From Podocnemis expansa (taxonomy: Eukaryota; Chordata; Testudines; Podocnemididae): a DNA stretch of 64,000 bases. The notes under the pieces were generated by a model. It saw only the letters and a list, made by a program, of their open reading frames with translations. It had not been told where the DNA came from and did not search any database. The stretch is from positions 12,010,181 through 12,074,180 of the forward strand of contig ML682059.1 in NCBI GenBank assembly GCA_007922195.1, read 5' to 3'. Shown here piece after piece: positions 44,701 to 59,700 of the stretch (position 1 is the first letter of the stretch; every line of letters starts with the position of its first letter). A program made the translations under genes and the position numbers.

Positions 44701-47700
44701 TTTTAAGCATCGACAGACTCCTCAGTTTTTGCTGTGAATAATTTCAGGCCTTTGAAGGGTAAATTCTCCATAGCCACTGGCACCTCTCTGGGAAACCCCG
44801 AAAGATGCAGCCATGATGCACAACACTACTATTGGTGGGGTAATGGAACATGTAACTGTGTCCTGAATCAACTGCAATTTGCAGTGCACTCTGGACAGTA
44901 AGACTACCTTCAGTAATGTTACACCTGAATTGTCTTTTTATCTCATCTGGAACACTATCAAATTCTGCCGTTTTGGAGAAGACTGTGTTTGGCTAAGATG
45001 ACCTCATAGTTAGCTATCTGGAATTGTAGTATTGCAGATGAATATGTCTTAGGGCCAAAGAGGTCTAGCCTCTTAGAATCTTTCTTACAGAGGATTACCC
45101 TGTTATGCTGCTGTTGTTTCCCCCTCTTATTTACCACCTCCACACTCCCTGATGCCAGGTGTGAGAACAAAAATTCACTTCCTTTGAAGGGGACATATAT
45201 TTTGTGATTGACTTCTTGCATGATGGTAGTGCTGTCACTGGTGTCTGCCACAATCTTGGCAGTTCATGATGGCATCATTTATAGGTAATGCTATCTTGGC
45301 AAAAATGGCTGTTTACAGTACGTCAGGCAGTTTGTGTTGGTCAGGTTCTTCTTCAAGGGATGTCAAAACATTCTGCCACCTTTTTGAAGAGATCCTGGAA
45401 TTGCTTAAAGTCATCCCCCATGGTGAGCAGTGAGGGCATTATTGTTTCATTCAGTGAGAATGATGATAAAATCAATGGAGACAGGTCTTCATGATCAGAG
45501 ACCTACCCAGGCTCTTTAACCACCTCCTCTTGGGGTTCTGAGGGAATTAGAAGAGTTAATGTTGGTGATCATGGTGCTCTAGACCTGGTTGGGCTTGGGG
45601 TTTTTTTTTTGCTATTGTGTCCTGAACATAGCCCAGGATCCTAGTATTGCCATTGTGGTGGGAATGACGTGGGGGGGTAGCACCAGCTGGATGCTGAAGA
45701 GGTCGAGTGATGGTTCGAACTATGTGATGACACTGCTCTGGGTGAGTGAACTGGAGACGAATGACAGGATGCGTGTATTTGTTTGTCCACTTCATCATCA
45801 TCACTAGGTAGAGGGGGCACAGAGTTGGGTGACGTGGTCATGCAACTTGGTACTGAGCAAGATGGAGTAATGTTGGTACCAAAGAGAGAAGACTCTGACT
45901 TGGCTGACATTATGAAGTCTCTGTCTCAGGAACTGCTGCAATATCAGCAAGAATAGTATTAATGTCTGTGCAACCAGCGGTACCGACATTATGTAGCTGT
46001 CAGAGAAGAAGATTTCTTGCTGTGCATAGGTGGTATGAGAGACGTTGTGCGGTTGAAGTGCTTGGTGCCAAGTCTCTTTTCAGCTCCATGGGTACCAGGG
46101 CTGCGGGTTTCACCTTACCCTTCAGTCCTCCTCGGACCTTTTGCCTAACAGCAGAATCTGACAATCCTGCAGTCTCAGAATCCAAAGCATTCAGTGCCAA
46201 TGGTACCAAAGAAGTCTCCATGGCTGAAAAGTGCTTTTTCTTAGCTGATTCTCATTGACACAATGTTGGAGACTACTTTTTCATAGCCTTTTGGGCACCA
46301 ACTTTAGTGGGTGCTTTTGTGACTGGCCCTGTATTACAGGTTGCTGATAGCAACTACTGGCCAGGAGGAGACCATGGCTCAGGGTCTGATGTAGGTCTTA
46401 ATGATTTCTCTCCCTCATTAGGAGTTTAAGTTGAAGACCTCTCACCTTCTTTGCTCTAGCTTTTAGGCTGTGGCAGTGCGAGCGCTCCTGAGGAACGTGA
46501 GACTCACCAAGAACAGAAACGTCGTGCACAATCATCAGAGAGATATATGGAGAGCCCACACATCAGGAACCACTTAAACTCCAGAGAGCCAATAAAAGTG
46601 ATTACATTCTTTTCCTCTCTGGAATTAAGGTGAGCAGAAATAAAGATTAGCTATCTAACTGCTATTTAATTCCTAAACACTGATAACTCAACACTATCTA
46701 GAATCTAAGTTTGAAAGAATGGCACTGCTAAAAGCTCTGATTCAAGCCAAAGGCAGTAGAAAAAGAACTGAGGGATGGTTGGCTGCAAGAAGGCATAAGA
46801 AGGTGACAGTGCATATGTGGCTCAACTAGGTAATGCTACCATAAATCTTCTATCTCAGGTGCAGGGTGCACAGACACCTAAAGTGGAGCACTCACAGAGA
46901 CACTCTTTGAAAAGAAAGGTGGGTAAATTAATACCTTCCATTGGACCAACTTCTGCTGGTCAGAGAGACAAGCTTTCATGCTTACACAAAGCTCTTCTGA
47001 AGGAGTGACTTGAAAATGAGCTCTGTGTAATACCCTCTCTCTCATCAACAGAAGTTGGCTGAATAAAGATCATCACACCACTTTGTCTCTCTGATTATAA
47101 GTGTACATTACACCTTTCATTCAACGCCCCCCCCCCCCCTTGCCACTCTGTTCATGCACGTTCTAGGGACCTCACATTCCTGTTCAATTCTATATTGTAA
47201 CTTATATCCCTTATTCTTACAGTCTTATGGCTAAAGATAAATTTATACCATAAAATTGCATCCAACAAGAATTGCTAACTGGAATAATGCCTATTTATTA
47301 ATTAATAAAGATGCTGTTCTCATTCATTCACTTGTTCTTTAACATCATAACCAAAGTATGATGTGACTCCATATTGCACCCGAAACTCCATTTTTTATGG
47401 CCCAAACTAAGTTTTGCTGAAACTTCATTTAGATGTGTTGACTTAGTTTAGGTGAGGGGGTGTGTGCATGTGAACGTGATGGGATCAGTCTCCAACGCCA
47501 GCCTGTTCTGATATCAAACTGCCAACACCACCCTAATGACCAAAGCACAATGCAAAACAAACCCTGTAAAAGCAAGAAGAATCCACCCTAGAAATAAGGG
47601 GACAAAAAACCCATCAAGAACAAGAGCAAAGTCATATCTTCCATTAACTTGATGACTCATGGTCGACACACAGTATCCTGACGCAATGTAGTGCAACAAG

Positions 47701-50700
47701 ATCCATGGACTTAAAGATATAAAAAGATGGGTGAGAGCGCATAGCTTTTGGAGTAACATTTTGCACAGAATCCAAGTGTCACTGCACAGCTTTATGCACA
47801 ACAGAGACCCCATAAGATCCTGATAGTCTTTTCTTTTATAAGTATAACAGAGGAAGATGGATGGAGAGTGTAAATATTCACCATCTCAATGAACTCTGGT
47901 TATTAGTAAGTGACCTTTATTTCTCCTTCAAGTTGTCTCTGCACATTCCCATTCACAAGATAGCGGCAAGCATAAAAGCACGTCAGACAAGGAGAATTAA
48001 CTGAAAGTTGATCAGAGAACTTCTGTGCTGAACTGAGCAGCTCCTCTAGACTCTACTAAACATTAGCAATTAGACTTAAATGCATGTATGGAACTCCAGC
48101 CAGCAGTTTTGCAACTGTCTAGGACTGGAATATATCTGAGGCATACTGCTGAAGATGCCTCAGCTCTAATAGAGTATGTTCTTATATATTTCTAGGAACA
48201 CTTTGCAAGTTAAAAAAATGGAGGAGTGACCCAAGAACTGCCTTATCTATTCTTGATGCTATTCACATGCAAGGCAATATCCTGACATGGCTACCTGTAC
48301 CACAGGCTGCTGACAGATGCCGGCATCACAATTGCTCTTCATTCACGACCAGGAAGAGATCATCTACTAATGCTACCTGTGTGGTTTATGACCTACACCC
48401 AGGTCTGTGTCAAGATCCAGGGTATCTAGGGACTTAGCGTTGCCTTGCCACAATCTTCTTTATAGTTATACTCAGAAATGGAACATGTAATACTAGCCTG
48501 TAATTAATCAAAGCTGTTTTCCTGGGTAAAAAGACAAGCAGTGATTTCCTTAAGAGAAGCTGGTACTTGCCCCCCCTAATAGAGGTAGCGAACCTTCACC
48601 AGTAAGGGATCCACTATTTCCCCAAAGAACACACAAATAACAGATTGCAGGAGGAAGTCTTCCCAACATCTTTGGTACCCCACTGAGAGTCACTAGCCTA
48701 AACAAAACCCCAGCATAGGATGTTACTACATTAGAACAATAAAGCCATTATTATAAATATTTGTGAGCATGTTATATTCTATTTGCTCAGGGCATGGGAT
48801 ATTTTAGGATAGTTACATAGATACATGGCAGGAAATCAAGACATTCCTGTAAGACTAATTCAGATTTTCTTGTCATATGTAAAAGATAATTTGTTTGAAC
48901 AGTAGTATGTGAAACTGTTATGCTATCTAATTGCAACAGATAGCACACAAAATACAGAAGTTTCAGTTCTGTGGGATTATCGTTTCTAAAATGTTTATAG
49001 TACTCATATCAGCATTGCCTGACACAGGAAACCACCTCATTCTCCACTTACTAGCTAGAGCAATGGTTCCCAACCTTTTCTCTGCCAACGCACACACTGA
49101 TACCTTTAATTATCGTGAGGCACACCACCACAGAGTCTCCAAATGAACTAAGGAATATTCATGAGCCAATCCAGCAGTCTAAGTAGTTTTTTGAAAAATT
49201 CTGTGCACGCTAGTTGGGAAACACTGAGCTAGAGAGAGAGTGACCAATATACAATAATAGACATCATGTTGCTGTGAACTACAAGGTGATTCATACCACT
49301 CCTGCAAATATTTCAAGTGGCACACACTTTGATTTACAAAAGATAAAAGGGTTTGCCTACTATTTCATAAATAAAAGATAACATCAGTATTATTAAGAAA
49401 TCCATAGGTGTTGAAATTATTTTTTAATTACCTTTATTTTTTTTCTTCCTTCCTGCTTTTCAATAAGTGCTGCAATTTCTTTAACCCTTCTTTTCTGTTC
49501 TGAACCTCGACCTTTAACTTCATCAGATTCCGCTATGTCAGGATAATGTTGTTTCTAGAAATAAAAATTAATCAAAATTATCTTAATGACCAAATACATT
49601 GCCCATCTTGCTTTTTTTCCCCACCCTCTTGCACTACAAGCTGTTACCTATCATACAGTATCTATTTTTTTCTATTTGGATGTAACTGTAAGTAAAAATG
49701 AGAAGCAATAACAGGAAGGCAGTGAAAGAAGGCTAGGCGCCAATAGTTAAGAGTGCTAGTCTGGGGGTCAGGAGATTCAAATTCAATTCCCCACTCTGCC
49801 ACAGACTTCTCATGTAACTTTGAGCAAATCATTGGAACTCTGTGCCTGTTCCCCACCTGTAGAATGGAGATATTACAGTATTTCCCTACCTCACAAGAAC
49901 ACGATTAGGATAAATACATAAAAGATTGTGAGCGGCTCAGATATTACGGCAACAGGGTACTTTATGTAGTTCGAGTTGCTATGCCCAACACTTGTCATTT
50001 ACAACTCTCCTTTGTCAACCGCTTACAATTGACAACTGTCTATTATACACATTTAAATAAAAATAACCCTCTTAGGCTAAAATATTCCACCCCTGTCCCC
50101 ACCTCTGATTATTTTTAAGTCTGAGCAAATACAGAGTGTATTTTTTAAATGAGTTAAGTGAAAAGAGTTTGGTAATCTTAAAAAAAAGGCCATCTTGTTT
50201 TTAAAAAAAGCACATAGTTATAGCAATTCAGAGAGTCAAGAGTTGAAAAGTCCTGAAATCACAGCTTCCCCTTTCCCTGTGAAAATCTGTTCAGGTTTGA
50301 GTAAGTTATAAAACAGGCAAAACCCTCCAATTTCACATGGACAACAGAACTTTGAAGTATTTTAAGAAAACAAAGCTGGAATTATAAGTTTCTATTTCTT
50401 TAGAATGATCTTCTACTTAAATGACCTGTATTTTGTCCATCAGACTTTCCATTTCATCATTCAGCAGTTGTGTTCTCCCATCCATGCTAAATCATAAAGG
50501 ACAACGGTAACTGATCTTCAAGTCTTTCATTATGATTTTACTAGAAACAACAGCCTAGGTTATCTGCACTAAGGTTAACCAAAACTGGTGGGTAGGGATT
50601 CACGTTTGCTCAGATAATTAGCCAGTATTGCTTACATATTTCATGTGAAGAAAATAGGCAGAAAGACAATTTAGAGAGGAACACAATCACATGATCCTAA

Positions 50701-53700
50701 GACTGACTTGCAAACAGAAGGGTGGCTCAATTTATCTCACAATCCCCAGCAGCAATCTGAGCAGCCCAACTTCATACAGATCATCCTTTAATGTTAGACA
50801 TCTCACAGCCACCAATCCATTGCAAAATGGAAGAACTGCCACTAATGGGACTTCACTGAAAAGACAGCTGTCAAGCACAACAGTTCCCTATTGACTTTTT
50901 TATCTTGATCTTCAAATCTACCTGAATTATATTCCTGAAGATGTAAAGCCAACATTCCCCAATCACATTTAGAACAGGCTATGTGTTCTAAAAGATTTTA
51001 AGAAACACCTTGTGATCTCTTTAAAAAATCTTTATTAAAATTAGTTTCGACTTCAGACTTCAGCAACATGATAGGTAGAGCTCTGCGAATCCACAGATAT
51101 CCACAGATATCCGCATCCATGGATACAACATGGATATCTGCGGACCATTTCTTGTGGATGCAGATCGGATACAGATCCACATATTTTTACCTGCACAGAG
51201 CTAGAGCCCCGCAAATATGCAGATATCCGCATTATATCCACATCGGCAGATACAACACAGATATCTGCAGGCCATTTCTTGCGGATGCAGGTCATATATG
51301 GATCCACGCACCTGTACCCATGCAGGGCTCTAATGACAGAGATCTGGATAGATGCTTGGATCTTTTAAAAAACTGTCCCTAGCCAGGCAGAGGAAGACAA
51401 TTTACCATTTGTGAAAACACACCATGACATCCATGCTCTTCAAAACAGTATGCAAAGAGCTAATGCCAAACCAAAAAAATCAATATCTGAAATGTAAAGG
51501 GCTTAGTTCTTACTAGAAATACTTTAATCAATACATGTCTTCATGACTCAGGAAAACTGAACCGTGCATGCTATTTTATTTCAGTGTCAGTTCTCATTTT
51601 GGCCATTACTGACCCCACTAAATTCATACAAAGGAAGATGCAAAAAATATTGAATAGTGTCCCTTGTTATGCAGAATTATAGTTCACCAATTGATACAAC
51701 TGAAATAAGAGAGATTTACTTGCTCTCCATTACTACAGAATCTTGTGAGGCGTACAGCACCAGGAACTCCATTACACTGTCCTAGGAATTTTTATCCTTC
51801 CGACAAAGTTAAAGATCAAATCCTCTAAGTAAAAATGTTCTCCCTGGGCTCTTGTGAGCTGAACCTTGATTACTAATGGAACCACTCCTCTAGCCAGCAC
51901 TATCCTGAGAACCGTATTACTTTGCATCCTCCACTCAGTCTCAAGACATTTGAGTGCCACATGGAAATCTGTGTGTGCTGACTTTTTGCTAGTGTTTGTG
52001 TCAGTATCACTTGCTACAAAGTCCCGTTGTACCAATCAAGAAGTTTCATAAAGCAGTACTTAACTGTTCTGAAGAAACCAAAGGCTGGGCACCATTTTCA
52101 ACTCAGATTGTAGTCCTAATACGGTTGTGTGCAGCCGAACTGGCTTGGTACATAGAATACACCCTGAATGCTTACTGCATAGGGCACCTGTGGCTTAGCC
52201 ATCACCTTTAAGTTTGAATATAAAACCTAAAGAGAACATGCACCAAAAAATCTGCAACTTGCATGGGTGTCTCAACTGACCTATTTGGTGCTGATAAGTT
52301 GAAACATGTGATGTGTTCTGAAGTGCTACTGTGATACAAGTATAATTGAAACAGAGTCCTGTGGCACTTTCAAAGACTAACAAATTTCATTATTGAATGA
52401 GCTTTTGTAGGACAAAATCCCACATCTAACAAAGTGGGATTTTCTCCCACAAAAGCTCAAGTGATAAATCAATTTATTGTACTTAAAAGTGCCACAAGAT
52501 TCCTTGTTTATTTTGCTGAACTAGACTAACATGGCTACAGCTTCAGAACAAATATAACTGAGTTCTTTATAAAAATTGACAGCTTAAGCAGGACCCCCAT
52601 CAACAATGAATTATTTGACTCTGTAGGGTCCAATGACTAACTTAAGGGATCGCAAGACTTCTTTCTTCATGGGACCTGAGAATTTGAAACAGCCACCTCT
52701 GTGCAGATCCAACGCTCCAGAGTAATACAATAGTCCTCTAATGCACATAAAGCAATGCGTTGAAATGTCCATCCAGAACAGATATACAGTAAATTCAAGT
52801 CAGTGCTCAAACATGAGGCAATGTAATTTCTCTGAACATACTAAGAAAAGTAAAACTCAAAAAGGAAAAATACTTGATAATTGTAAAGCATCTTCCTATC
52901 CAAGGATTTCAAGTGCTTTACAAATATTTCAATTGGGAATCCACCTGACCAGTCACTTGCTGTGCTAGTGGCAATGCCAGGACCGCAACTCAGGTCAGGC
53001 CTACACGGCTGGTGGCAGTTGAAGGAAGATATGCAAGCTTCACACTTACTGTGGCATCTTTCCTGCACTGATGGGAAATACTCTCTGGTCAGCACAGCCT
53101 TAAAATTTTTGTGGGGTAAGATTTAGTGTCAACTGGAGAGCACGTCTGGGATCGACTGAGCAGGTCTCCACTGCCCCTTCAACCAACCCTGTGGCATTAA
53201 TCCAGCAACACGCACACAGTCGCAGCAGTAGAAACATACCTCAGAACTCCTGACACCCCCCCCCCCCCCCGGTCATGTACTCTCTCATACAATGTCCATA
53301 CAGACCTAAATGAACATCTGCTCAGAGCCACCCTGGAATAAACAATTTTTCACGGTTTTGGTTCTTTTCCTTTAGAAATCAAAACCAATGAAAAATTATA
53401 AAAATGTAACTTTTGGAAAAAAGCTTCCATTAAGGAATTATTCTATCCAGTTTTATTTACTATGTTATCAGTGTAGTATTTGAACACTGGCCAGTAGCGC
53501 AACTAAGCAGCGTGAGTACACAACTGTCACATACTGTTTGTTCTTTCACCCTCTTCCCAGACAGAGAAGCATGTGCAGTGGAATGTCTTGTTTGGTAGTG
53601 TGCTTTTTAACCAATTGCTTTTAATATACCTATTGCTCTCTATTTATAGTACAGAAAAGCAGTGGCTTTTATTGTTGCTGACAAGATAACCTCTTCAGTC

Positions 53701-56700
53701 AACCAGAAAAAAGGAACTGACAATTAGGGAGCTAGCCACAAGTAAGCACACCTTCACTACAGTGTTTCCTGTAATTACTCATAGACTGTGTGCGCAAACA
53801 ATTTCTTTGTGTGCGCAGGAACATTTCTTTGTGAGCACTAATATTAGCACTATTGAATTTTTTTTGTGCACACTTTATTTTGTTGTGTGCACAGGTTGCA
53901 TGACCTGTGTGCGCACACACACGTGCACAGCTTAGAGGGAACAGTGCTTCACTACCATTAGGCAATGAAACAGCTCAGAATTTTAAACTCACTCACAGTC
54001 CAGAGCATAAAGCCAACTGTGTGGCTCTACTACAAACTGAGCTTTATTACTGGTTTAGCATTCTAGCACAAAGATATCTAAAACGTAAGGTGGAAGTAAA
54101 GAAATTGCCAACCAACCAACAGGCAAAACAACACTTACTCCAAGAATAAAAACTTACCAAATATGCCAGTCTATGTTTAGTGCCATAAACATGCATGAAC
54201 ATGTTAGTCAATCCTGACTGACAGTTGCACAGTTCACATTCATAGAAAAAAGAGAGATTCTCTTTTAATCGATATTCAGTTATATATTCAAGTCCTGTAT
54301 CAAAGATAGGTATGTTATACAATTTCATGTTTTTTAAAACAATCTGCATACATATAATTAACCAGTGCAAAGATGATCAACAGTTCATACAAGAAAAAGA
54401 TACGAAAGCAATTTGTTCTTAGTAGATACTGAACGCATTGGCCAAGACTTTACACACTAGCTATTTTGAGTGCTTCAGTTTTTAGGCACCTAGCTTAAGG
54501 CATCTTCCTAACCATTTACTTTTGAAAATGAGCAACTTAAGTTGCATCAAGTTAGGCAACAAAAGCTGAGGCATTCAAATATCACTAATCACTTTTGGAA
54601 AATGTAGGACAGTCCTTTGCTTACCACCTTTTTATTTTCTTTATAAATAAATAATCTCCTTTATAGTAAAAGGAAACAGCCATTTGTATAAAAATGCATT
54701 TTTATATTCAAACTTACCACCTATGATATTATAATAAGAATAATGTCAGAATCACTTAGGTCAGGAGTAGCTTCTCGCATATACCCCTACACAATTTGTA
54801 ATCCACACTCTCAAGAGATGGATGTCTAATCCAATAAAAAATAAATATGCAATAAGAACTGCAAGAACTTTCCTAAGCAGGAGTCACTTACATACTATAT
54901 CAGCAAGACACCTAATGTAAACTGTGTAAGGTTTGCCTAATTTCATACTTATGAATGTATAAATTCACTCAATACTTCTGGAAATGTAATTACTGCCATT
55001 TAATTACAGCAATAAAAAAAATGCTTACCCAGTGCAGGCTCTGAATCTTTACATGCATTAAGCTGTTCTTCCAAGCTTTTTCCTAGCCATTTATCTGGCT
55101 CAGTTTGAACTATAAAATAAAAGCACTTTACTGAAATGTGATGAGTCCCCATGTATCAAAGCAGTCATAACCACCTTCTGTGTACTGTTACAGACTTGAC
55201 AATCTCAAGAGTGGTGAAAAATCAAGGGGAAGGAAGCTGTGAGCTCCTCCTCTTACTTTACCTTTGGACTTAAATTTGCTATCAAATCCAAACTCTGTCC
55301 CGCAGCACCTTTCCTGAGACACAGCAATAAGCCACTTGATTGGATCAGCCAGTGGTGCAATATCATCCTTGAAGTCTCACCCCTGCAGGCTCTTTAACTT
55401 CAAACGTACTCCCACCACCACCACCTGCCTATGGGGTGCATGGGAGCTTAGTTTTCTGTTCTGTAGCAGGATGGTGAGGCAAGGAACTCCAAGCCCCAGC
55501 AGATGTGCCTCACAGGGCTGCAGCACTGAGCCCTGACACCCTGCAGGGCAGAAGCCCCTAGCCCCACTACTCCACCACAGAGATATGCCCCAAACTCCAG
55601 GAGGCATGCCCTAGCTCTTAAACTCCTGAAGACTGTCATATGTGGCTTGGAGTTTGGCCACCCATACTACAGAGATATTAAAAGGGGAAAAAAACACAAT
55701 GTAAGCAAATTCCCCAGTGACCTGCTAACTTCTTACATCACTCACTCTTGTAGGACATTCTCAACCTTTCTTGAAATACAGAGGAAATCATGCTACGAGT
55801 GTGGTTTTGTGTGTTATATCTAATGAAGAAATTAACTTACCATAAAAAGGAAGTTTAAAAGGTGCTTTCACTTGGTCCACCACTCCACTCACAGTTTTAA
55901 CTAAAAAAAGTAAAAAATTATAAACTTAAGACATTTGTACATTAGAAAGTTTTGCCATCATACAGCCACTCCTATAATTAAATCATGGTAGTGTGTCCAG
56001 TCTCCCTTCTGTCAGTGGATTGCATTCACACTGTCAGTTCCTTTGTCCACAAAGCCAACAGTGCACTGTGGGTAGCAATCTGTGGGTGCAACTCCGCACA
56101 GTGTGCCTAGGGAAGGGGTTCCACGACAATGGGTGATGACAACTCCCGACTAGTTTGATAGCTGTTTTTAAGGTGCCCTGACAGCAAAATTGACACTGCT
56201 GTACACAGACGCAAGAAACCCACAGATGTGTGGAGAGGAAGTTTGAGTTAGCGAGTGTATGCGCTTGTTGCACACATGAAGGGAGAAAGGTGACCAGAGC
56301 TTTCTGTCTCGATCTCAGCTGCAGCCATCTGCCTCCTCCCTCCCCCTTTCAAAGTCCCAGAATGTTTTTAAAACAAAGATTTCAAGTAATTCATGATGCT
56401 GCAGACAAATCACTTCCCAGCACAGCAAGGGTAGTCCTGCCTTTTAAATTTAGCTACCAGGAGCTGGAAGCAACAGATTTGATCCCAAGGCTGAAGCTGC
56501 TACATAGACAGCTAATAGCTGGACAAACAAGGAGTCCCAGGTTCCCCCAGTCCCCACCCTCCTAGCAAAGGGACACAGTCCCTGTCTCCCACCCTGGTTC
56601 TGCACAGCACATAACGAATTACACACACACTCCTCTGTAAAAGAAACAGGCAGGACTGAGGCTGCTCTGCTGTGAAGTGAGTTCCCACAGTGCCATGAGT

Positions 56701-59700
56701 TACTTGAAACCTCCTTTGGCTGCAGCTGAAATCAAAGAGGTGACCAGAATGGCACCTGAAGGTATGCTGGGACAATAGGCCTCTTGCTTTTAACGATGTC
56801 ACTTAAGGGCATGGTTCACACATGGTTCACCAATTTTCTCAAAAACATTGCCACAAAAGTCGCTATGACTCCTGCACAGGTTTTATTATTTTGTCACCAA
56901 AACAAGGCAGTTCTGATGAAAAACAAGCATTCTAGTGTGTACAGTGGGCTGCTTTTGTAACAAGAAGTTGACTTTTGGAGACAAAACTCTTCTAGTGTGT
57001 GCAAGACCAAAGACTGGACATGCACCACGTTTCAAGGAAACAGCATGGGCTTCTTGCCGATGGGCAAAGGAACAAACTATATTACTTTCACCTTTGCATA
57101 CCAAGAGTCAGACTCTGCTGACTGTAGCTGAAGCACAAACATTAGCACCAAACATTTACAATACACAAACAGTGCTAGACAAGCTATATAAAGAACACTG
57201 AGAAAAAGAAATTACAACTGCAACCAAGTCACCATTTTTACAATGAATTAAACTCATACCAAAGTATTAAATTACAGCTGAACCCCCTATTAGTAAAAGT
57301 CTCAAAGAATTCAGCCTGGAATAAGAGTCTGCTACATTAAGCTTTATACACAGCAATTTACACCTACCTGGAGACATTAAATAATAGAGAAAAGGGCTAG
57401 TTAATTTCATATAAAGAACTCTCCTATGAAATAGGGGCAGAGCATTAGGCTCCTGGTTATCCCCGCATTCACAAGGGACTGCCTCTCTATAGAGGGAAAT
57501 TGATCAGAATAGCTATTTTAGTTTATTCCCTTATGTAGACAAGCCCTAAAAACAAGGCACAGAGTAAAGAAGTGTACCAGATCCCTCTCACTGCAACCAT
57601 ACATTGCAGTAGTTACTTCTGTTCAAGAATTAATACTTAAAAAGATTTCTTTATTCTGATATGCACGAAAGGCTGATATGGTTCAGATTAAAACACACAA
57701 TGCATCATTTATTTGTATGAAAATTGAGTTTTTAGTCAGAAAAGGTAGCATATTGATGCTCCTCTCCTCCCTTCCCTCTTATTCACAAATAAATTGTCAG
57801 AGTTGAGGTCCCCAAATTGAGGGGCATGCCCAACTAGAAAGAGGCCAAAGAATCTCTGGTGGTACCACAGGGGGCCTTCGGCCATGAGAAGAGCACCTAG
57901 GCCTGCTCTGTCCCCACTTCTACTCTAGCTCCACCCTTAAGCTACAGCACCAGTTTGGGAACAACTGTATAGAGCAGATGTGGCCAAACTGCGGCTCGTG
58001 AGCCACATGAAGCTCTTCAAAGATAAAAGTATGGCTCCCAAAGAATTCAAAAACAAAGCCCCATCAATGTTCCTGGCCCCCACCCAGAAACATTCTCCCT
58101 GGTGCCAGTGGGGGAAGAGGGAGCAGTTTAAGTCTCTCTCCAGCCCCCTGAGCATTCTTCACATGAATGGTCAGGGTGGTGCAGCACACAGGGGAACCTC
58201 CGCTGGCTGGCCAGGTAACATGGAGGAGGTCGGGGGGGGGGGGGGGTCCCACCATGGCAGGGGTTTCCTTGTTCCCCCGGCCACCACCACAGCTAGGCGG
58301 GGGGGGGGGGGTATCGCTTCTCCAGGCCACAGTGGGGGGGATCGTTTCTTCCCACCAGGGCAGGGTAGGGAGCCCTGTTGCTGGCTCTGGCTGCCGCAGG
58401 GAAGCGATCCCACTTACCTGCTCTGGCTGTGGCAGGGGATCGCTTCCTCCTGCCACAGCCAGAGGCAGCAGGAGCAATCCCTTCCTCCTGCTGTGGCCAG
58501 AGGCAGAAGGGGGGATTGCTGCCCTGCAGGCCAGGGCTGGAGGTGGCAGGGAGTCCCCCGTCCCTATGGCTGAAAAAGCATAGGAAAATGCACAGTACTG
58601 AATAGTATGACTTTAAAGGCTAAAAGCAAATAAAATGATTTGTCTTCTCTACTTCTGAACAGTAAAAAATAATCAGCAATGAAATAATTGAAGCTGGCAA
58701 TTAAATACCTATCATTTGTTTTAAAATACACCCTACGCAAGTAACGAAGTCAAACCTCTCCTAGCTAATTCTCTTGTGTGCACCAGGCCTGAGTCCTCTT
58801 ATGATCAAACCCCCATTTCTTAGTAGTTCGAGTTCAAGTGCCAAAGCCTGTATACCTTTTACTAACACGACTAGTTGCACCATGCTGTCCAATCTACAGC
58901 CCACATTCTGGACTCCAATCCACCAAGGGTGTTATCTGGCCCACGGCTCCGCCTGGAACCTGAGCCCCTGGGGATTCTGACAATTAGAGCTCCAGTCAGG
59001 TGAGGTGGCAGAAGGATCTGTACCCTTACAGTGCAGAGCTGAGTGGGGAAAGGGGCTGAGAACAGGGAAACAGATCAGCACCCAGTCAGGTGCAGGGCCA
59101 GCAGAGAAAGGAGGAAGGTGTGGAGCTGGGAGGGATGGGGAAGACGGGCGATGATCAGGACCAAGGGACATGCGGAGCCGAAACGGGAGGAACAGAGGGC
59201 TGGGAAAGGAGAAAGGTGATTGGGACCAGGGGACATGAGAAGCCAGGAGGGGAAAGTAATTGGCAGACAGTAAGGCACCTAGCCAGGAGGAGGGAAGGAG
59301 GCTGCGGGGCAGGGGGGTTGATCATACATGCAAGGTGTGGGGGCTGAAGTGGGAAAGGAGGATGGGTGGGGAGGAAAGTGATGGGGACCAGGCAAGGTGC
59401 AGAATGAGACAGGAAGGGGTCTGAGAGAGGAGGAAGATGATTGGACCTTCAAGGTGACAGTGCAGATGCAAGGAAGTGGACTGGCAGACTGAGCTGCAGG
59501 GCTAAGGAAGGGGTTCTGGGCTGCAAGCCAGGGAAGGCAAGTAGTGGGGGGGGGGGGGTCTCACCAGCCGGCCACAGTGCTTCCCCTATGCTCATTTGCC
59601 ATTCCTGCCCTGCCCTGCTCCCCCATGCTCCTCCCAGCTACCCCACTCCTCCCTTCCCTGCTCCCCGCCCCCCTTCCTGTGCCATGTTCCCCACGTTCTC

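Noticed and set aside
49729..49800. Possible tRNA gene
   Set aside because: A- and B-box-like motifs are present, but the sequence continues into a CORE-SINE body and does not fold as a full cloverleaf by eye.
57980..58583. Two overlapping frames of 197 and 138 codons
   Set aside because: Gly/Pro/Ala-rich, open in several frames on both strands because of GC-rich composition and G-runs in a transposon.
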